Below are positions 31,563 through 40,258 of a DNA stretch of 64,000 nucleotides, one piece after another (position 1 is the first letter of the stretch; each line of letters opens with the position of its first letter). The DNA comes from Bacillota bacterium (lineage in GTDB: Bacteria > Bacillota > Clostridia > Christensenellales > Christensenellaceae): assembly GCA_023393165.1 (NCBI GenBank), contig JAEWMJ010000002.1, positions 124,001 through 188,000 on the forward strand, in the 5' to 3' direction. Made by a program: the position numbers and the translations under genes. The notes beneath the pieces were generated by a model that saw nothing but the letters and a program-made list of their open reading frames with translations, was not told the DNA's origin and did no database searches.

Positions 31563-33155
31563 TTAAAACCGGTTGCCGCCCATGTTATATCCCTCTTTTT
31601 CCCAGATATTCAGCCATTCGCGAAGGCGGTTGAGGAAATCTTCATTGGTATCCGTACGCACGAGCATGCTGATCAGCTGCTCTGTCACCTCTGCGGTATT
31701 GCCGGATGACATTACCTTGCGCATAGACCATATTCCTTCGATCTCTTTCTGGGAAAGAAGCAGTTCTTCGCGGCGCGTACCGGATTTGGCAAGGTCGATC
31801 GCCGGGAATATGCGTTTTTCGCTCAGACGGCGGTCCAGGTGGATCTCCATGTTGCCGGTCCCCTTGAATTCCTCGTATATGATTTCATCCATGCGGGATC
31901 CCGTCTCTACCAGCGCGGTCGCAATGATGGTAAGGCTTCCGCCGTTTTCAATATTTCTGGCGGCGCCGAAAAACCGTTTTGGTTTATAAAGGGAGCTTGG
32001 ATCAAGACCGCCGGAGAGCGTTCTTCCGGACGGAGGAACGATCAGGTTGTATGCCCGGCCCAGCCTTGTCAGGCTGTCCAGCAGAATCACGACGTCTCTG
32101 CCGTATTCCACCAGGCGCTTGGCGCGCTCAATCACCATTTCGGCAACTTTTGCGTGGTTTTCCGGACGCTCGTCGAAAGTGGAGTATACAACCTCTCCGT
32201 TGATAGACCGCTGCATATCCGTAACTTCTTCCGGACGTTCGTCAATGAGCAGAACGATGAGCTCAACCTCCGGATAATTATGCTTGATGCTGTTGGCTAT
32301 TTTTTTAAGCAGGATGGTTTTGCCTGCCTTGGGAGGCGCGACGATAAGGCCCCTCTGGCCCTTGCCGATAGGCGAGATCAAGTCGATGATCCGTATGGCA
32401 AGGTCGCGAGAAAACCTGATGTTTTCCAGGGTGAACCGCTTATCCGGGTATATTGGCGTCAGTTCTTCAAACGGCCTGCGGGTAATACAGTGCTCCACGT
32501 CTTCCCCGTTTACATCTTCGATATAAAGCAGGGCCAGGAGCCTGTCTTCGTCCTTGGACGGACGCGTCTTTCCGCGCACCTGATCTCCGGTTTTCAGATT
32601 GAATTTCCTGATCTGCGCCATTGAAACGTATACGTCCTTATTGCCGGGCAGATAATTTTCACTCCGCAGGAAACCATAACCTTCCGGATGGATCTCCAAA
32701 ATGCCAAGCGCTTCGCCGCACTCGCCTGTATTCAGTATTTCGTTTACCGCATCGTTGTTGGGCACATATTCAATAATGCGCCGCCTTCTTGAAACAGGTT
32801 TCTCTTTCCCACCGTTCTCTTCAACTTCAACTTCAACTTCGACTTCCGCCGCCGGTTCACCGCTTTCTTCAAAGTAGCTTTCCTCTCCGGCTGCTTCTTC
32901 CTGTTCCAGTTGCCGGTCCGAAACATCGTCTTTTGCTTCGGTTGGCCATTCAACCTGGCCGCCGGTATTTTCATTGTAGCCGAAATCGTTTTCTTCCGGT
33001 TTTTGCTTGTTATCCTGCTCGTTTTTATTTTCCAATTCCATAAGCATGGATATAAGTTCTGCCTTTTTATACTTAGTAACAGACTTTATTCCGGCCAGTT
33101 TAGCGATTTCGCGCAAGTCAGATAGATTTTTAGACTCAATTAAGCCTATATCCAA
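31563..33155 (-). CDS. rho: Transcription termination factor Rho
   Basis: Hexameric RNA helicase that terminates transcription. From the chosen start the protein has 530 residues: an N-terminal Rho_N helix domain (about 1-45), a very acidic low-complexity insert (about 45-130), the RNA-binding cold-shock-like domain with EGYGFLRS, and the RecA-like ATPase with Walker A APPKAGKT (near 273-280) and LLDSLTRLGRAYN. The TTG at 33155 has AAGAAGGGG 9 bases upstream; the frame is open to 33194, so the first residues are uncertain. A strong promoter lies at 33290-33318. Confidence 0.95.
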   Translation of the reverse strand: MDIGLIESKNLSDLREIAKLAGIKSVTKYKKAELISMLMELENKNEQDNKQKPEENDFGYNENTGGQVEWPTEAKDDVSDRQLEQEEAAGEESYFEESGEPAAEVEVEVEVEENGGKEKPVSRRRRIIEYVPNNDAVNEILNTGECGEALGILEIHPEGYGFLRSENYLPGNKDVYVSMAQIRKFNLKTGDQVRGKTRPSKDEDRLLALLYIEDVNGEDVEHCITRRPFEELTPIYPDKRFTLENIRFSRDLAIRIIDLISPIGKGQRGLIVAPPKAGKTILLKKIANSIKHNYPEVELIVLLIDERPEEVTDMQRSINGEVVYSTFDERPENHAKVAEMVIERAKRLVEYGRDVVILLDSLTRLGRAYNLIVPPSGRTLSGGLDPSSLYKPKRFFGAARNIENGGSLTIIATALVETGSRMDEIIYEEFKGTGNMEIHLDRRLSEKRIFPAIDLAKSGTRREELLLSQKEIEGIWSMRKVMSSGNTAEVTEQLISMLVRTDTNEDFLNRLREWLNIWEKEGYNMGGNRF

Positions 33156-33289
33156 AAACAACAACCCCTTCTTGTTTATCAAATGACATATCAAATAATT
33201 AACAAAACATTGTTACTTTAATTTGGAAAAAATAAGATTTTTTCTCAAGAAATGCAATGTTCATGCCTGAATATACAAAACTATAGTTT

Positions 33290-33318
33290 ATTATTTATTA
33301 TTATTATTCATTTGTCAA
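33290..33318 (-). promoter_or_regulatory. Sigma-A promoter of rho
   Basis: On the minus strand a perfect TTGACA (33318-33313) and AATAAT (33295-33290) are 17 bases apart. It would give a leader of about 125 nt before the rho start. The rest of 33156-33493 is AT-rich with no gene; GGCAGG...CCTGCC at 33467-33491 is a weak hairpin after the MBL gene. Confidence 0.85.
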
Positions 33319-33493
33319 TAATATTTTTTATCTGCAGGTTTATTTTGTTTCTATTTTTTAAATTTTATACATTTCAAACTGCAAAATAGTTCCGCAGGAA
33401 AAAAACGCATTTAAGTTTCCGCCTGAAACCCTTTTATACTTTCATAACGGCGCCGTCCGTTAAACGAAGGGCAGGTAATAAAACCTGCCTGCA

Positions 33494-34144
33494 TCAGATC
33501 GCATGATCCATTACCACAATCCGCTGGCGTTTTTTTAATGTATCTGCCGCAATCTCAAGGCTGCTTCCGCCAAGACGCGATATGTCGTATTCCTTGCCTG
33601 CCAAAGCCGTAAATTCATGTACGCCCTTGAGGGAAATTTTTAAAGCCGGGGTCAGATAATGCATCGGTATGGTTATATTGGGCTTTAATTTTTCAATAAT
33701 TTCAAGGGCGCCTTTTGCGTCTATCGTGTATACGCCGCCCACAGGAATCATAAGGATATCAATTTTGCCTGCGTTTTTAAAAAAGCTTTCGTCCGGTACG
33801 CAGCCGATATCCGACATATGCATCACCCTGATGCCTTCCGCCTCAATTGTATTCACAACAACATTGCCCCTCAGAGCGCCCTGCTGATCGTCGTGATATG
33901 CGAGGGCGCCGGTTATTTTTACGCCATCCGATTCATATTCTCCGGCGCTTTTGATCAGGTTATAATTTCCCTTTATGCCTTTGACATCGGAATGGTCGTG
34001 ATGATCGTGTGAAACCAGTACAATATCGGCCTTTTCGTTAACAGGCTCGTAGCCCGTCGACTCGTCATACGGATCTATCACAATAGACTTTCCGTTTTTC
34101 AACGTTAACAGAAAGCAGGAATGCCCAAGCCATTTAATGATCAT
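33494..34144 (-). CDS. MBL-fold metal-dependent hydrolase (UPF0173-like)
   Basis: A 216-residue metallo-beta-lactamase-fold protein with the metal motif HDHHDH (H46, H48, D50, H51) in LVSHDHHDHSDVKG. The opening WLGHSCFLL and the later HMSDIGCVPDESF are typical of the UlaG-like/UPF0173 branch. The substrate is unknown. It is separated by 19 bases from the DUF1934 gene upstream. Confidence 0.88.
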   Translation of the reverse strand: MIIKWLGHSCFLLTLKNGKSIVIDPYDESTGYEPVNEKADIVLVSHDHHDHSDVKGIKGNYNLIKSAGEYESDGVKITGALAYHDDQQGALRGNVVVNTIEAEGIRVMHMSDIGCVPDESFFKNAGKIDILMIPVGGVYTIDAKGALEIIEKLKPNITIPMHYLTPALKISLKGVHEFTALAGKEYDISRLGGSSLEIAADTLKKRQRIVVMDHAI

Positions 34145-34163
34145 ATGATTAACCCTCCCAGTC

Positions 34164-34580
34164 TTAATTTTTGATTTTATATTGTATATTAAGTTTATTC
34201 AGTGCTTCCGCGCCGCCAATTTTAATGATATATTCAAGGTCAATATTGCCTTCTTTATCCGAAAGCATACTTTGCACGTGTGTAGGAAATACGCTTACCT
34301 GCATGGCGCCAAACGGCGTTGAATAAGATGCTTCAAAAGGGGTGGTTTTCGCAAACACAAATTCCGTTTGCAGTGCTCCCTGTCTCTCTAAGTGTATGCG
34401 TTCATCTTCAACCTTAAGACGGGTTTTTGTGTTCTCGATACCGGACAGTTCGCTCTCGTCATATTCTATTATATAAGAACCATTTTCGTGCGTCAAAACA
34501 CCATCCGTTATCAGTTCCATCGCATCTTCCTGTTCGCCCTCGGTATGGCTGCCTTTGATTGTAAGCAATATATCCTGCAT
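34164..34580 (-). CDS. DUF1934 domain protein
   Basis: A 138-residue beta-barrel protein of the DUF1934 family (lipocalin-like fold related to YwiB), recognised from ITDGVLTHENGSYIIEYDESELSGIENTKT and the SYSTPFGAMQVSVFPT stretch. The function is unknown. The frame opens with GTG at 34592, but the ATG at 34580 has GGGTG at better spacing; either is possible. Confidence 0.8.
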   Translation of the reverse strand: MQDILLTIKGSHTEGEQEDAMELITDGVLTHENGSYIIEYDESELSGIENTKTRLKVEDERIHLERQGALQTEFVFAKTTPFEASYSTPFGAMQVSVFPTHVQSMLSDKEGNIDLEYIIKIGGAEALNKLNIQYKIKN

Positions 34581-34676
34581 ACAATGTTTCACCCATCATT
34601 CATAAAATTATTTAGTTATTATAACATATATACAAAATTTTTGTACCATTATTTTGTAATATTTCTGTTAATTAGA

Positions 34677-35234
34677 TCAATTTTTTTTGGAATCTTTAAA
34701 TAAATCCGCAAATATGGATTTATAGGTAATTTTTCCTTTATTAAGGTCCTTTTTATCGGCGGAACCGTCGTCCTTTTTATCGTTTTCCGCCACGATACAG
34801 AGCGGCGGAAATATCACGCACCACCAGTTGTCGCCCGAGCCACTTCCCAAAACAATTTTCACCGCCCGGTACATGCCGGCCGGATAAACCGTATCTCCGT
34901 ATTTTTTCTCGGGAAAATAAAATTCTCCCACGCTCACCTCCGCGCCATAGTCAAACCCGTTTTCCCGCAGAACAGAATTCGCATTTTCGGTAATTTCTCC
35001 GATATGGCGCAGCACATAATCCTCCGCCTGCACTCTTGTCTGCGCGTCCGTCATTTCTTCTCCGGTGAAGCTGAGCAAATCGTCTCTCACCATTAATTTA
35101 ACAGCCTGGTCTTCCTTTGAATTGCTGTTTGCAACAACATGCAGCCTCAGCGGGTCACTGACATAAGAATTGCACCCATAGATCAATTGCACCAATAAAA
35201 AGATCGTTAAAATCGCAATAATAGCCTTTTTCAT
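34677..35234 (-). CDS. spoIIR: Stage II sporulation protein R
   Basis: SpoIIR is the secreted forespore signal that activates SpoIIGA and hence sigma-E in the mother cell. This 185-residue protein has an N-terminal signal/membrane segment (about 1-22) and the family core RLHVVANSNSKEDQAVKLMVRD, with GEFYFPEKKYGDTVYPAGMYRAVKIVLGSG-type middle and WWCVIFPPLC, all conserved. The last 30 residues are Lys/Asp-rich. GGGAGAG precedes the ATG. It suggests a sporulating lineage. Confidence 0.94.
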   Translation of the reverse strand: MKKAIIAILTIFLLVQLIYGCNSYVSDPLRLHVVANSNSKEDQAVKLMVRDDLLSFTGEEMTDAQTRVQAEDYVLRHIGEITENANSVLRENGFDYGAEVSVGEFYFPEKKYGDTVYPAGMYRAVKIVLGSGSGDNWWCVIFPPLCIVAENDKKDDGSADKKDLNKGKITYKSIFADLFKDSKKN

Positions 35235-35453
35235 TCACTCTCCCTGCGAAGTTTCCCAGTTAAATTATTATCTTAATTTTCTCTTTTATACAAAAAATTG
35301 TATTGCATCATTATTTTTCATATGTTACAATTTGAATGAAAAAGACCCTTAATGGATGATAAACTTTGCCTCTTCTTGTTTATGAGGAAATTTTATAACC
35401 AATTTTATAACCGGGTTTTTTCCAATCATAATAACAAGAAGGAGGGATTGTCA

Positions 35454-35627
35454 GTGGCGGATAGAACATTGGTATGCAAAGATTGCGGCCAGGAATTTAC
35501 TTTCACAGAAGGTGAACAGGAATTCTTTAAGGAAAAGGGATTCAAGAATGATCCGGTAAGATGCCCTGCTTGCAGGAAATCTAGAAAGCAGCAGAGAAAT
35601 TCTTTTAGAAGAAATTTTGAAGAGTAA
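35454..35627 (+). CDS. Small zinc-ribbon protein
   Basis: A 57-residue protein with one zinc ribbon: CKDCGQEFTFTEGEQEFF...CPAC, then a basic tail KSRKQQRNSFRRNF. It matches the short probable zinc-ribbon family of Clostridia. The GTG at 35454 follows AAGGAGGG at 8 bases, so the 34-residue N-terminal extension in the same frame is rejected. A terminator follows at once. A nucleic-acid or ribosome-associated role is plausible from the basic tail (inference). Confidence 0.88.
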   Translation: MADRTLVCKDCGQEFTFTEGEQEFFKEKGFKNDPVRCPACRKSRKQQRNSFRRNFEE

Positions 35628-35633
35628 AAAATT

Positions 35634-35667
35634 AAATCCACTTGCATAAACGCAGGTGGATTTTTTT
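35634..35667 (+). terminator. Rho-independent terminator after the zinc-ribbon gene
   Basis: AAATCCAC(TTGC)...(GCAG)GTGGATTT with a run of seven T, directly after the stop codon. Confidence 0.9.
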
Positions 35668-35677
35668 GGGCGCCCCG

Positions 35678-36262
35678 TTATTTAAATTTTTCAAACAGGT
35701 CCGTAAACATTTTTAAATGTGTTTCCTCATCCATTTTAACACGCTGCAATATGTATGTAATATCCTCGTCTTCGATCGCGTCTATCGCGGAACGCAGATT
35801 TCGTATTCCGTTCATTTCCGCCTCAATGTTTTCCAGAAGCATCTTCTTTATGTTTTTTGTATACCGCACGTGATTGCCGTCCCACATTTTATACCTGCGA
35901 TCCTGAAAGAACCAGTATCTTGGGTCTCCGCCCAACTGGGCGATCATATTGCCCAGCATGGAAAAATGCCTCATTTCGGTCCGAACGATATCATTCAGCG
36001 CTTCTTTCACGTCAAAAAAATCGCCGGAAAGTATGCAGCTTTGATAAATATACTGGCAGCTTGAAGTAAATTCCCCGTCTTTTCCCATGTACAGATCCAA
36101 AAGCAGTTTTAAATATCTCGGATCTTTTTGTCTGATGTAAATTTCAGGATACGGAAGATCCGCTCTTCCGCGTTTTGCCTTCCGGTACGGCATGGCATAT
36201 AAATTTTCGGTCTCCATATTTTTTAAATCCATATACGGGTTGTTTCCTAAATCGGTAAGCAT
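35678..36262 (-). CDS. Ferritin-like di-metal protein (manganese catalase/CotJC-related)
   Basis: A 194-residue ferritin-like four-helix protein. Likely metal ligands are E64 (KDGEFTS), E96 and H99 (RTEMRHFSML), E147 or E149 (NIEAEMNG) and E180/H182 (DEETHLKMF). The pattern resembles manganese catalases and spore coat CotJC proteins, except for a longer N-terminus containing MPYRKAKRGRADLPYPE. The substrate is unknown: peroxide detoxification or metal storage are the likely choices. AAAGGAGGG precedes the ATG. Confidence 0.8.
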   Translation of the reverse strand: MLTDLGNNPYMDLKNMETENLYAMPYRKAKRGRADLPYPEIYIRQKDPRYLKLLLDLYMGKDGEFTSSCQYIYQSCILSGDFFDVKEALNDIVRTEMRHFSMLGNMIAQLGGDPRYWFFQDRRYKMWDGNHVRYTKNIKKMLLENIEAEMNGIRNLRSAIDAIEDEDITYILQRVKMDEETHLKMFTDLFEKFK

Positions 36263-36343
36263 GCCTTCCCTCCTTTACTGTTGGATTTGATACCATATTA
36301 TGTGAAAGGGGTCTTGTTGGTTCCGCAGGACAAAATTAGAAAC

Positions 36344-36371
36344 AAAAAAACATACGCCAACACGGCGCATG
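36344..36371 (-). terminator. Rho-independent terminator after the TM2 gene
   Basis: On the minus strand CATGCGCC-GTGTT-GGCGTATG is followed by seven T residues. Confidence 0.88.
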
Positions 36372-36416
36372 CTTTTACCGACGCTCTAGACTCAAAATTT
36401 TATTTAATGCGTAAAA

Positions 36417-36866
36417 TCAATCCCGGAGCGGCCTTCCGTTTGCGTCCGTTTTGATGTTCCCCACAAGAATCAGGATGCCTTCTATAAATCCCCATATACC
36501 GGATATCCAGGTTGTGATGCCGAAGGTGAAAATTCCCAGGATGGCCAGCACAAGCTGCGCAGCCGCCTTGCCGCTGTACCCGAGATAGAAATTATGAATC
36601 CCCAGGCACCCCAGGAATATACCGAACAGCCCTGCAGCGATCTTTGATTTGCTTTCCGGATCAGCATTCGTATGCGAATACGATCCGTTCATCGGCCTGA
36701 GTTGTACGCCGCAGCTGACGCATACCACCGCCTCGCCCTCCGTCGGTTTTCCGCAGTTCCAGCAATAATGGTTTCCTTTGCCCGCAGGCGCTCCGCATTT
36801 TGAGCAAAAGGCGGCTCCCTGCGTGAGTTGTTCCCCGCAATGCCTGCAGTATTTGTATAATGGCAT
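36417..36866 (-). CDS. Double zinc-ribbon TM2 domain protein
   Basis: A 149-residue protein with two zinc ribbons (C7, C10, C21, C24 and C35, C38, C49, C52) and a TM2 domain: two membrane helices around GLFGIFLGCLGIHNFYLGYSGKA and the GIWGFIEGILIL end. TM2 proteins are small membrane proteins of unknown role. It is a free-standing gene, with its own terminator, just downstream of the rhamnose cluster end. Confidence 0.9.
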   Translation of the reverse strand: MPLYKYCRHCGEQLTQGAAFCSKCGAPAGKGNHYCWNCGKPTEGEAVVCVSCGVQLRPMNGSYSHTNADPESKSKIAAGLFGIFLGCLGIHNFYLGYSGKAAAQLVLAILGIFTFGITTWISGIWGFIEGILILVGNIKTDANGRPLRD

Positions 36867-36926
36867 GATTTTCCCTCCTCTTTTTTATCAAACGTACTTA
36901 CCGTATGAATACGTCCCGCGCATTCT

Positions 36927-37772
36927 TTATTGTTCAATTTCCTTTAAATATCTTGCAAGCGCGTCCTTCCAATGCGGCAGCCTTGAAAATCCGTTTGCAT
37001 CCAGCTCTTTTTTGGAAAAGCATGAATTTTGGGGCCTTTTTGCCGGAGTTGGATATTCGGCTGTAGTGATCGGTTTTATTACCGTATCTTTTCCCGCCAG
37101 CTTCATGATTTCGGCGGCAAACTCAAACCAGCTGCAGTATCCCTCGTTGGATACGTTATATTCGCCGTATTTTTCCGTGGCAATCATATCGCAGATCAAT
37201 TCCGCCGCATCGGGCGTGTAGGTAGGCGACCCCATTTGGTCGGATACCACGCCAATCTCCTTCTTTGTCTCCGAAAGGTGGAGCATTGTCCTGACAAAAT
37301 TATTTCCGTTTTTGCCGAAGACCCAGGAAATCCTCATAATAAACAGTTTCCGGACATTTTGGCACTCTGTTTCCCCCTCAAATTTTGTGCGCCCATATAC
37401 GCCCAGGGGACTCTTTGGATCATCCGCGTCATAAACGCCTTCTTTTTCACCGTCAAACGCGTAATCGGTGCTGATATACATGAGTTTTGCGTCCGTTTCT
37501 TTTGCAGCCAGCGCAATATGCCTTGTACCCAGCACATTCACCGCATAAGCCTTATCCGGTTCTTCTTCCGCCTTGTTCACATTGGTATACGCCGCGCAAT
37601 GAACGATGCAGGTTGGGCGGACTTTTTTAACAAAGGATAAAACCGCTTCCTTGTCCGTCAGGTCAAAATCCGCAATATCCACGCCGACAGCCTCAATGTT
37701 TCTTTTCTTGAGCGTTTTCACCACATCGTAACCCAGTTGCCCCGCAACGCCGGTTACCAAAATTTTTTCCAT
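36927..37772 (-). CDS. rfbD: dTDP-4-dehydrorhamnose reductase
   Basis: Last enzyme of dTDP-L-rhamnose synthesis, reducing the 4-keto group with NAD(P)H. It has 281 residues, a short-chain dehydrogenase fold with GVAGQLG near the N-terminus, STDYAFDGEKEGVY, and the catalytic YGRTK. It lies 3 bases downstream of rfbB. Confidence 0.96.
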   Translation of the reverse strand: MEKILVTGVAGQLGYDVVKTLKKRNIEAVGVDIADFDLTDKEAVLSFVKKVRPTCIVHCAAYTNVNKAEEEPDKAYAVNVLGTRHIALAAKETDAKLMYISTDYAFDGEKEGVYDADDPKSPLGVYGRTKFEGETECQNVRKLFIMRISWVFGKNGNNFVRTMLHLSETKKEIGVVSDQMGSPTYTPDAAELICDMIATEKYGEYNVSNEGYCSWFEFAAEIMKLAGKDTVIKPITTAEYPTPAKRPQNSCFSKKELDANGFSRLPHWKDALARYLKEIEQ

Positions 37773-37775
37773 GAT

Positions 37776-38795
37776 TTATCTGTCCCCATACATTTTTTCA
37801 TAATAGTTGCGGTACTCGCCGTTAATGATATTTTTCCACCATTCCTGATGTTTGAGATACCATTCGATGGTCTTCTTTATACCTTCGTCGAACGTCGTCT
37901 CGGGAAGCCATCCCAGTTCGCCGTGGATTTTGGTCGGGTCTATGGCGTACCGCAGGTCATGCCCCGCCCGGTCTTTCACAAATGTGATCAGACTTTCCGG
38001 TTTTCCAAGCGCCTTTAAGATGGTCTTCACCACATCGATGTTAGTTTTTTCGTTGTGTCCGCCAATGTTGTACACTTCGCCTTCACGCCCCTTATGAATG
38101 ATAAGGTCGATCGCCGCGCAGTGGTCTTTCACATACAGCCAGTCGCGCACGTTTTCTCCCGTGCCGTATACGGGCAGGGGCTGGTCCGCAAGCGCCCGGG
38201 AAATAATCAGCGGAATCAGTTTTTCCGGGAAATGATACGGGCCATAATTGTTGGAACACCGGGAAATACTCACCGGCGCATTATAAGTCCGGAAATAAGC
38301 CAGCGTTAAAAGGTCTGCGGACGCCTTGGATGCAGAATAGGGAGATGATGTGTGAATCGGCGTTTCCTCCGTAAAAAACAGGTCCGTTCTTTTAAGCGGC
38401 AGGTCTCCGTACACTTCGTCTGTCGAAACCTGGTGGAACCGTTTTACCCCGAACTTTCTGGCGGCGTCCAGCAGCACCTGGGTCCCCAGGACGTTGGTAA
38501 CCAGAAATATTTCCGGGTTTTCAATGGACCGGTCCACATGGGACTCCGCCGCAAAATTCACCACGATATCAAATTTTTCCTCTTCAAACATGCTGTTCAC
38601 GGCCTGCCTGTCTGCAATATCGCCGCGTATAAATTTGAAGTCGGGGTTTTTCATCGCATCTTCGAGCGTTTCCAGGTTGCCTGCATAGGTCAAAAGATCA
38701 AACGCGACGATTTTGTATCCCGGATGTTTTTCCAGCATATAATAAACAAAATTTGCGCCGATAAACCCCGCGCCGCCTGTTACCAGTATTTTCAT
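37776..38795 (-). CDS. rfbB: dTDP-glucose 4,6-dehydratase
   Basis: Second step of dTDP-L-rhamnose synthesis, converting dTDP-glucose to the 4-keto-6-deoxy sugar. It has 339 residues, the NAD motif GGAGFIGANF (7-16), NFAAESHVDRSI, the catalytic STDEVYGDL and YSASKASADLL. It lies 30 bases after rfbC. Confidence 0.97.
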   Translation of the reverse strand: MKILVTGGAGFIGANFVYYMLEKHPGYKIVAFDLLTYAGNLETLEDAMKNPDFKFIRGDIADRQAVNSMFEEEKFDIVVNFAAESHVDRSIENPEIFLVTNVLGTQVLLDAARKFGVKRFHQVSTDEVYGDLPLKRTDLFFTEETPIHTSSPYSASKASADLLTLAYFRTYNAPVSISRCSNNYGPYHFPEKLIPLIISRALADQPLPVYGTGENVRDWLYVKDHCAAIDLIIHKGREGEVYNIGGHNEKTNIDVVKTILKALGKPESLITFVKDRAGHDLRYAIDPTKIHGELGWLPETTFDEGIKKTIEWYLKHQEWWKNIINGEYRNYYEKMYGDR

Positions 38796-38825
38796 TCATA
38801 CTCTCCTTAAATTTACTTACAGTAT

Positions 38826-39380
38826 CTAAAAATTGATATCGCTGTCCGAAAGCAATGGCGCATCCAGATCCTTTTTGGACAGGACCGGTTCTTTGATCTC
38901 CCAGTCGATTCCGATTTCCGGATCGTCAAACCGTATGCTTCTGTCGCATTCCGGGGCATAGAATTCATCAACCTTATATTGTATTTCGCTGTCATCTTCC
39001 AGCGTCAGAAAACCGTGCGCAAATCCCTTCGGGATCCAGAGCTGCGTCTGGTTTTGGGCCGTCAGTTCGATGGAAAACCACTTTTTATAGGTGGGGGATG
39101 AGCTGCGCAGATCCACAACCACGTCGCGAACCGCGCCGCGGGTGCATCGTATCAGTTTTGTCTGCGCTTTTGGGTTGATCTGGAAATGAAGGCCCCGAAG
39201 AGTGCCTTTCTTTCCGGACAGCGAATGGTTATCCTGCACAAAATCTGCGATAAGCCCCGCATCCTCCAGCTTGATTTTGGAGTACGTTTCGGTAAACCAG
39301 CCCCTATGATCGCCGTAGACCTTGGGGTTTACCACAAACAAGCCGTTTATACCGGTTTCACGTATACTGAGGTCGCTCAT
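38826..39380 (-). CDS. rfbC: dTDP-4-dehydrorhamnose 3,5-epimerase
   Basis: Third rhamnose step: double epimerisation at C3 and C5. It is a 184-residue cupin with DHRGWFTETY, FVQDNHSLSGKKGTLRGLHFQ containing the catalytic histidine, and IPKGFAHGFLTLEDDSEIQYK. It overlaps rfbA by one base (TGATG). Confidence 0.96.
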   Translation of the reverse strand: MSDLSIRETGINGLFVVNPKVYGDHRGWFTETYSKIKLEDAGLIADFVQDNHSLSGKKGTLRGLHFQINPKAQTKLIRCTRGAVRDVVVDLRSSSPTYKKWFSIELTAQNQTQLWIPKGFAHGFLTLEDDSEIQYKVDEFYAPECDRSIRFDDPEIGIDWEIKEPVLSKKDLDAPLLSDSDINF

Positions 39381-40258
39381 CAGTCCAGCACCTTCCCTTC
39401 CGCCACTTTAAGCAAATGCTGACCATACGGAGATTTTCCATATCTTTTTGCGCTTTGCACCAATATTTCTCTTGTGATCCATCCCTTTCGGTATGCGATT
39501 TCCTCCAGCGCCGAAAGCACTATCCCCTGCCTGGATTGCAGCATGCGCACAAAATCACCCGCTTCGATCAGCGAATCGAATGTTCCGGTATCCAGCCATG
39601 CAAATCCCCTGCCCAGAAGCTGCACATCAAGAGTGCCGTCCTCAAGGTAAATCCGGTTTAAATCCGTTATCTCCAGCTCTCCGCGTGCGGAAGGCTTTAA
39701 TGATTTCGCATAGGATACAACCCGTTCGTCGTAAAAATACAGGCCTGTCACGCAATAATTGCTTTTCGGATTCTCGGGTTTTTCTTCAATGGAGACCGCC
39801 TTTTGGTTTTCGTCAAACTCCACGATGCCAAACCGCTGCGGATCATCCACATAATACCCGAATACGGTCGCGCGGCCCTTATTGCTTACCGCGTGTGCCA
39901 GAAGCTCCTGCAATCCGTTCCCGTAGAAAATATTATCACCCAGTATCATTGCGCAGCTTTCGCCGGCGATAAACTCCTCGCCAATGATAAACGCCTGCGC
40001 CAGTCCGTCGGGCGACGGCTGCTCCGCATATGAAAGAGAGATGCCGAACTGTGATCCGTCCCCCAGCAATTCTTTGAACCTGGGCAGATCTGTCAGCGTT
40101 GAGATGATCAATATATCTTTTATGCCTGCCAGCATTAATGTGGACAGCGGGTAATAAATCATTGGTTTGTCATAAATCGGCAAAAGCTGCTTGCTTGCTA
40201 CAATGGTCAGCGGATAAAGCCGTGTTCCCGAACCGCCTGCGAGTATAATACCCTTCAT
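39380..40258 (-). CDS. rfbA: Glucose-1-phosphate thymidylyltransferase
   Basis: First rhamnose step: forms dTDP-glucose from glucose 1-phosphate and dTTP. It has 292 residues, the nucleotide-binding GGSGTRLYPLT (8-18), the sugar-binding YAEQPSPDGLAQAF and the metal ligand region LGDNIFYG. Its start overlaps the glycosyltransferase stop by 4 bases, so it is co-translated. Confidence 0.97.
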   Translation of the reverse strand: MKGIILAGGSGTRLYPLTIVASKQLLPIYDKPMIYYPLSTLMLAGIKDILIISTLTDLPRFKELLGDGSQFGISLSYAEQPSPDGLAQAFIIGEEFIAGESCAMILGDNIFYGNGLQELLAHAVSNKGRATVFGYYVDDPQRFGIVEFDENQKAVSIEEKPENPKSNYCVTGLYFYDERVVSYAKSLKPSARGELEITDLNRIYLEDGTLDVQLLGRGFAWLDTGTFDSLIEAGDFVRMLQSRQGIVLSALEEIAYRKGWITREILVQSAKRYGKSPYGQHLLKVAEGKVLD

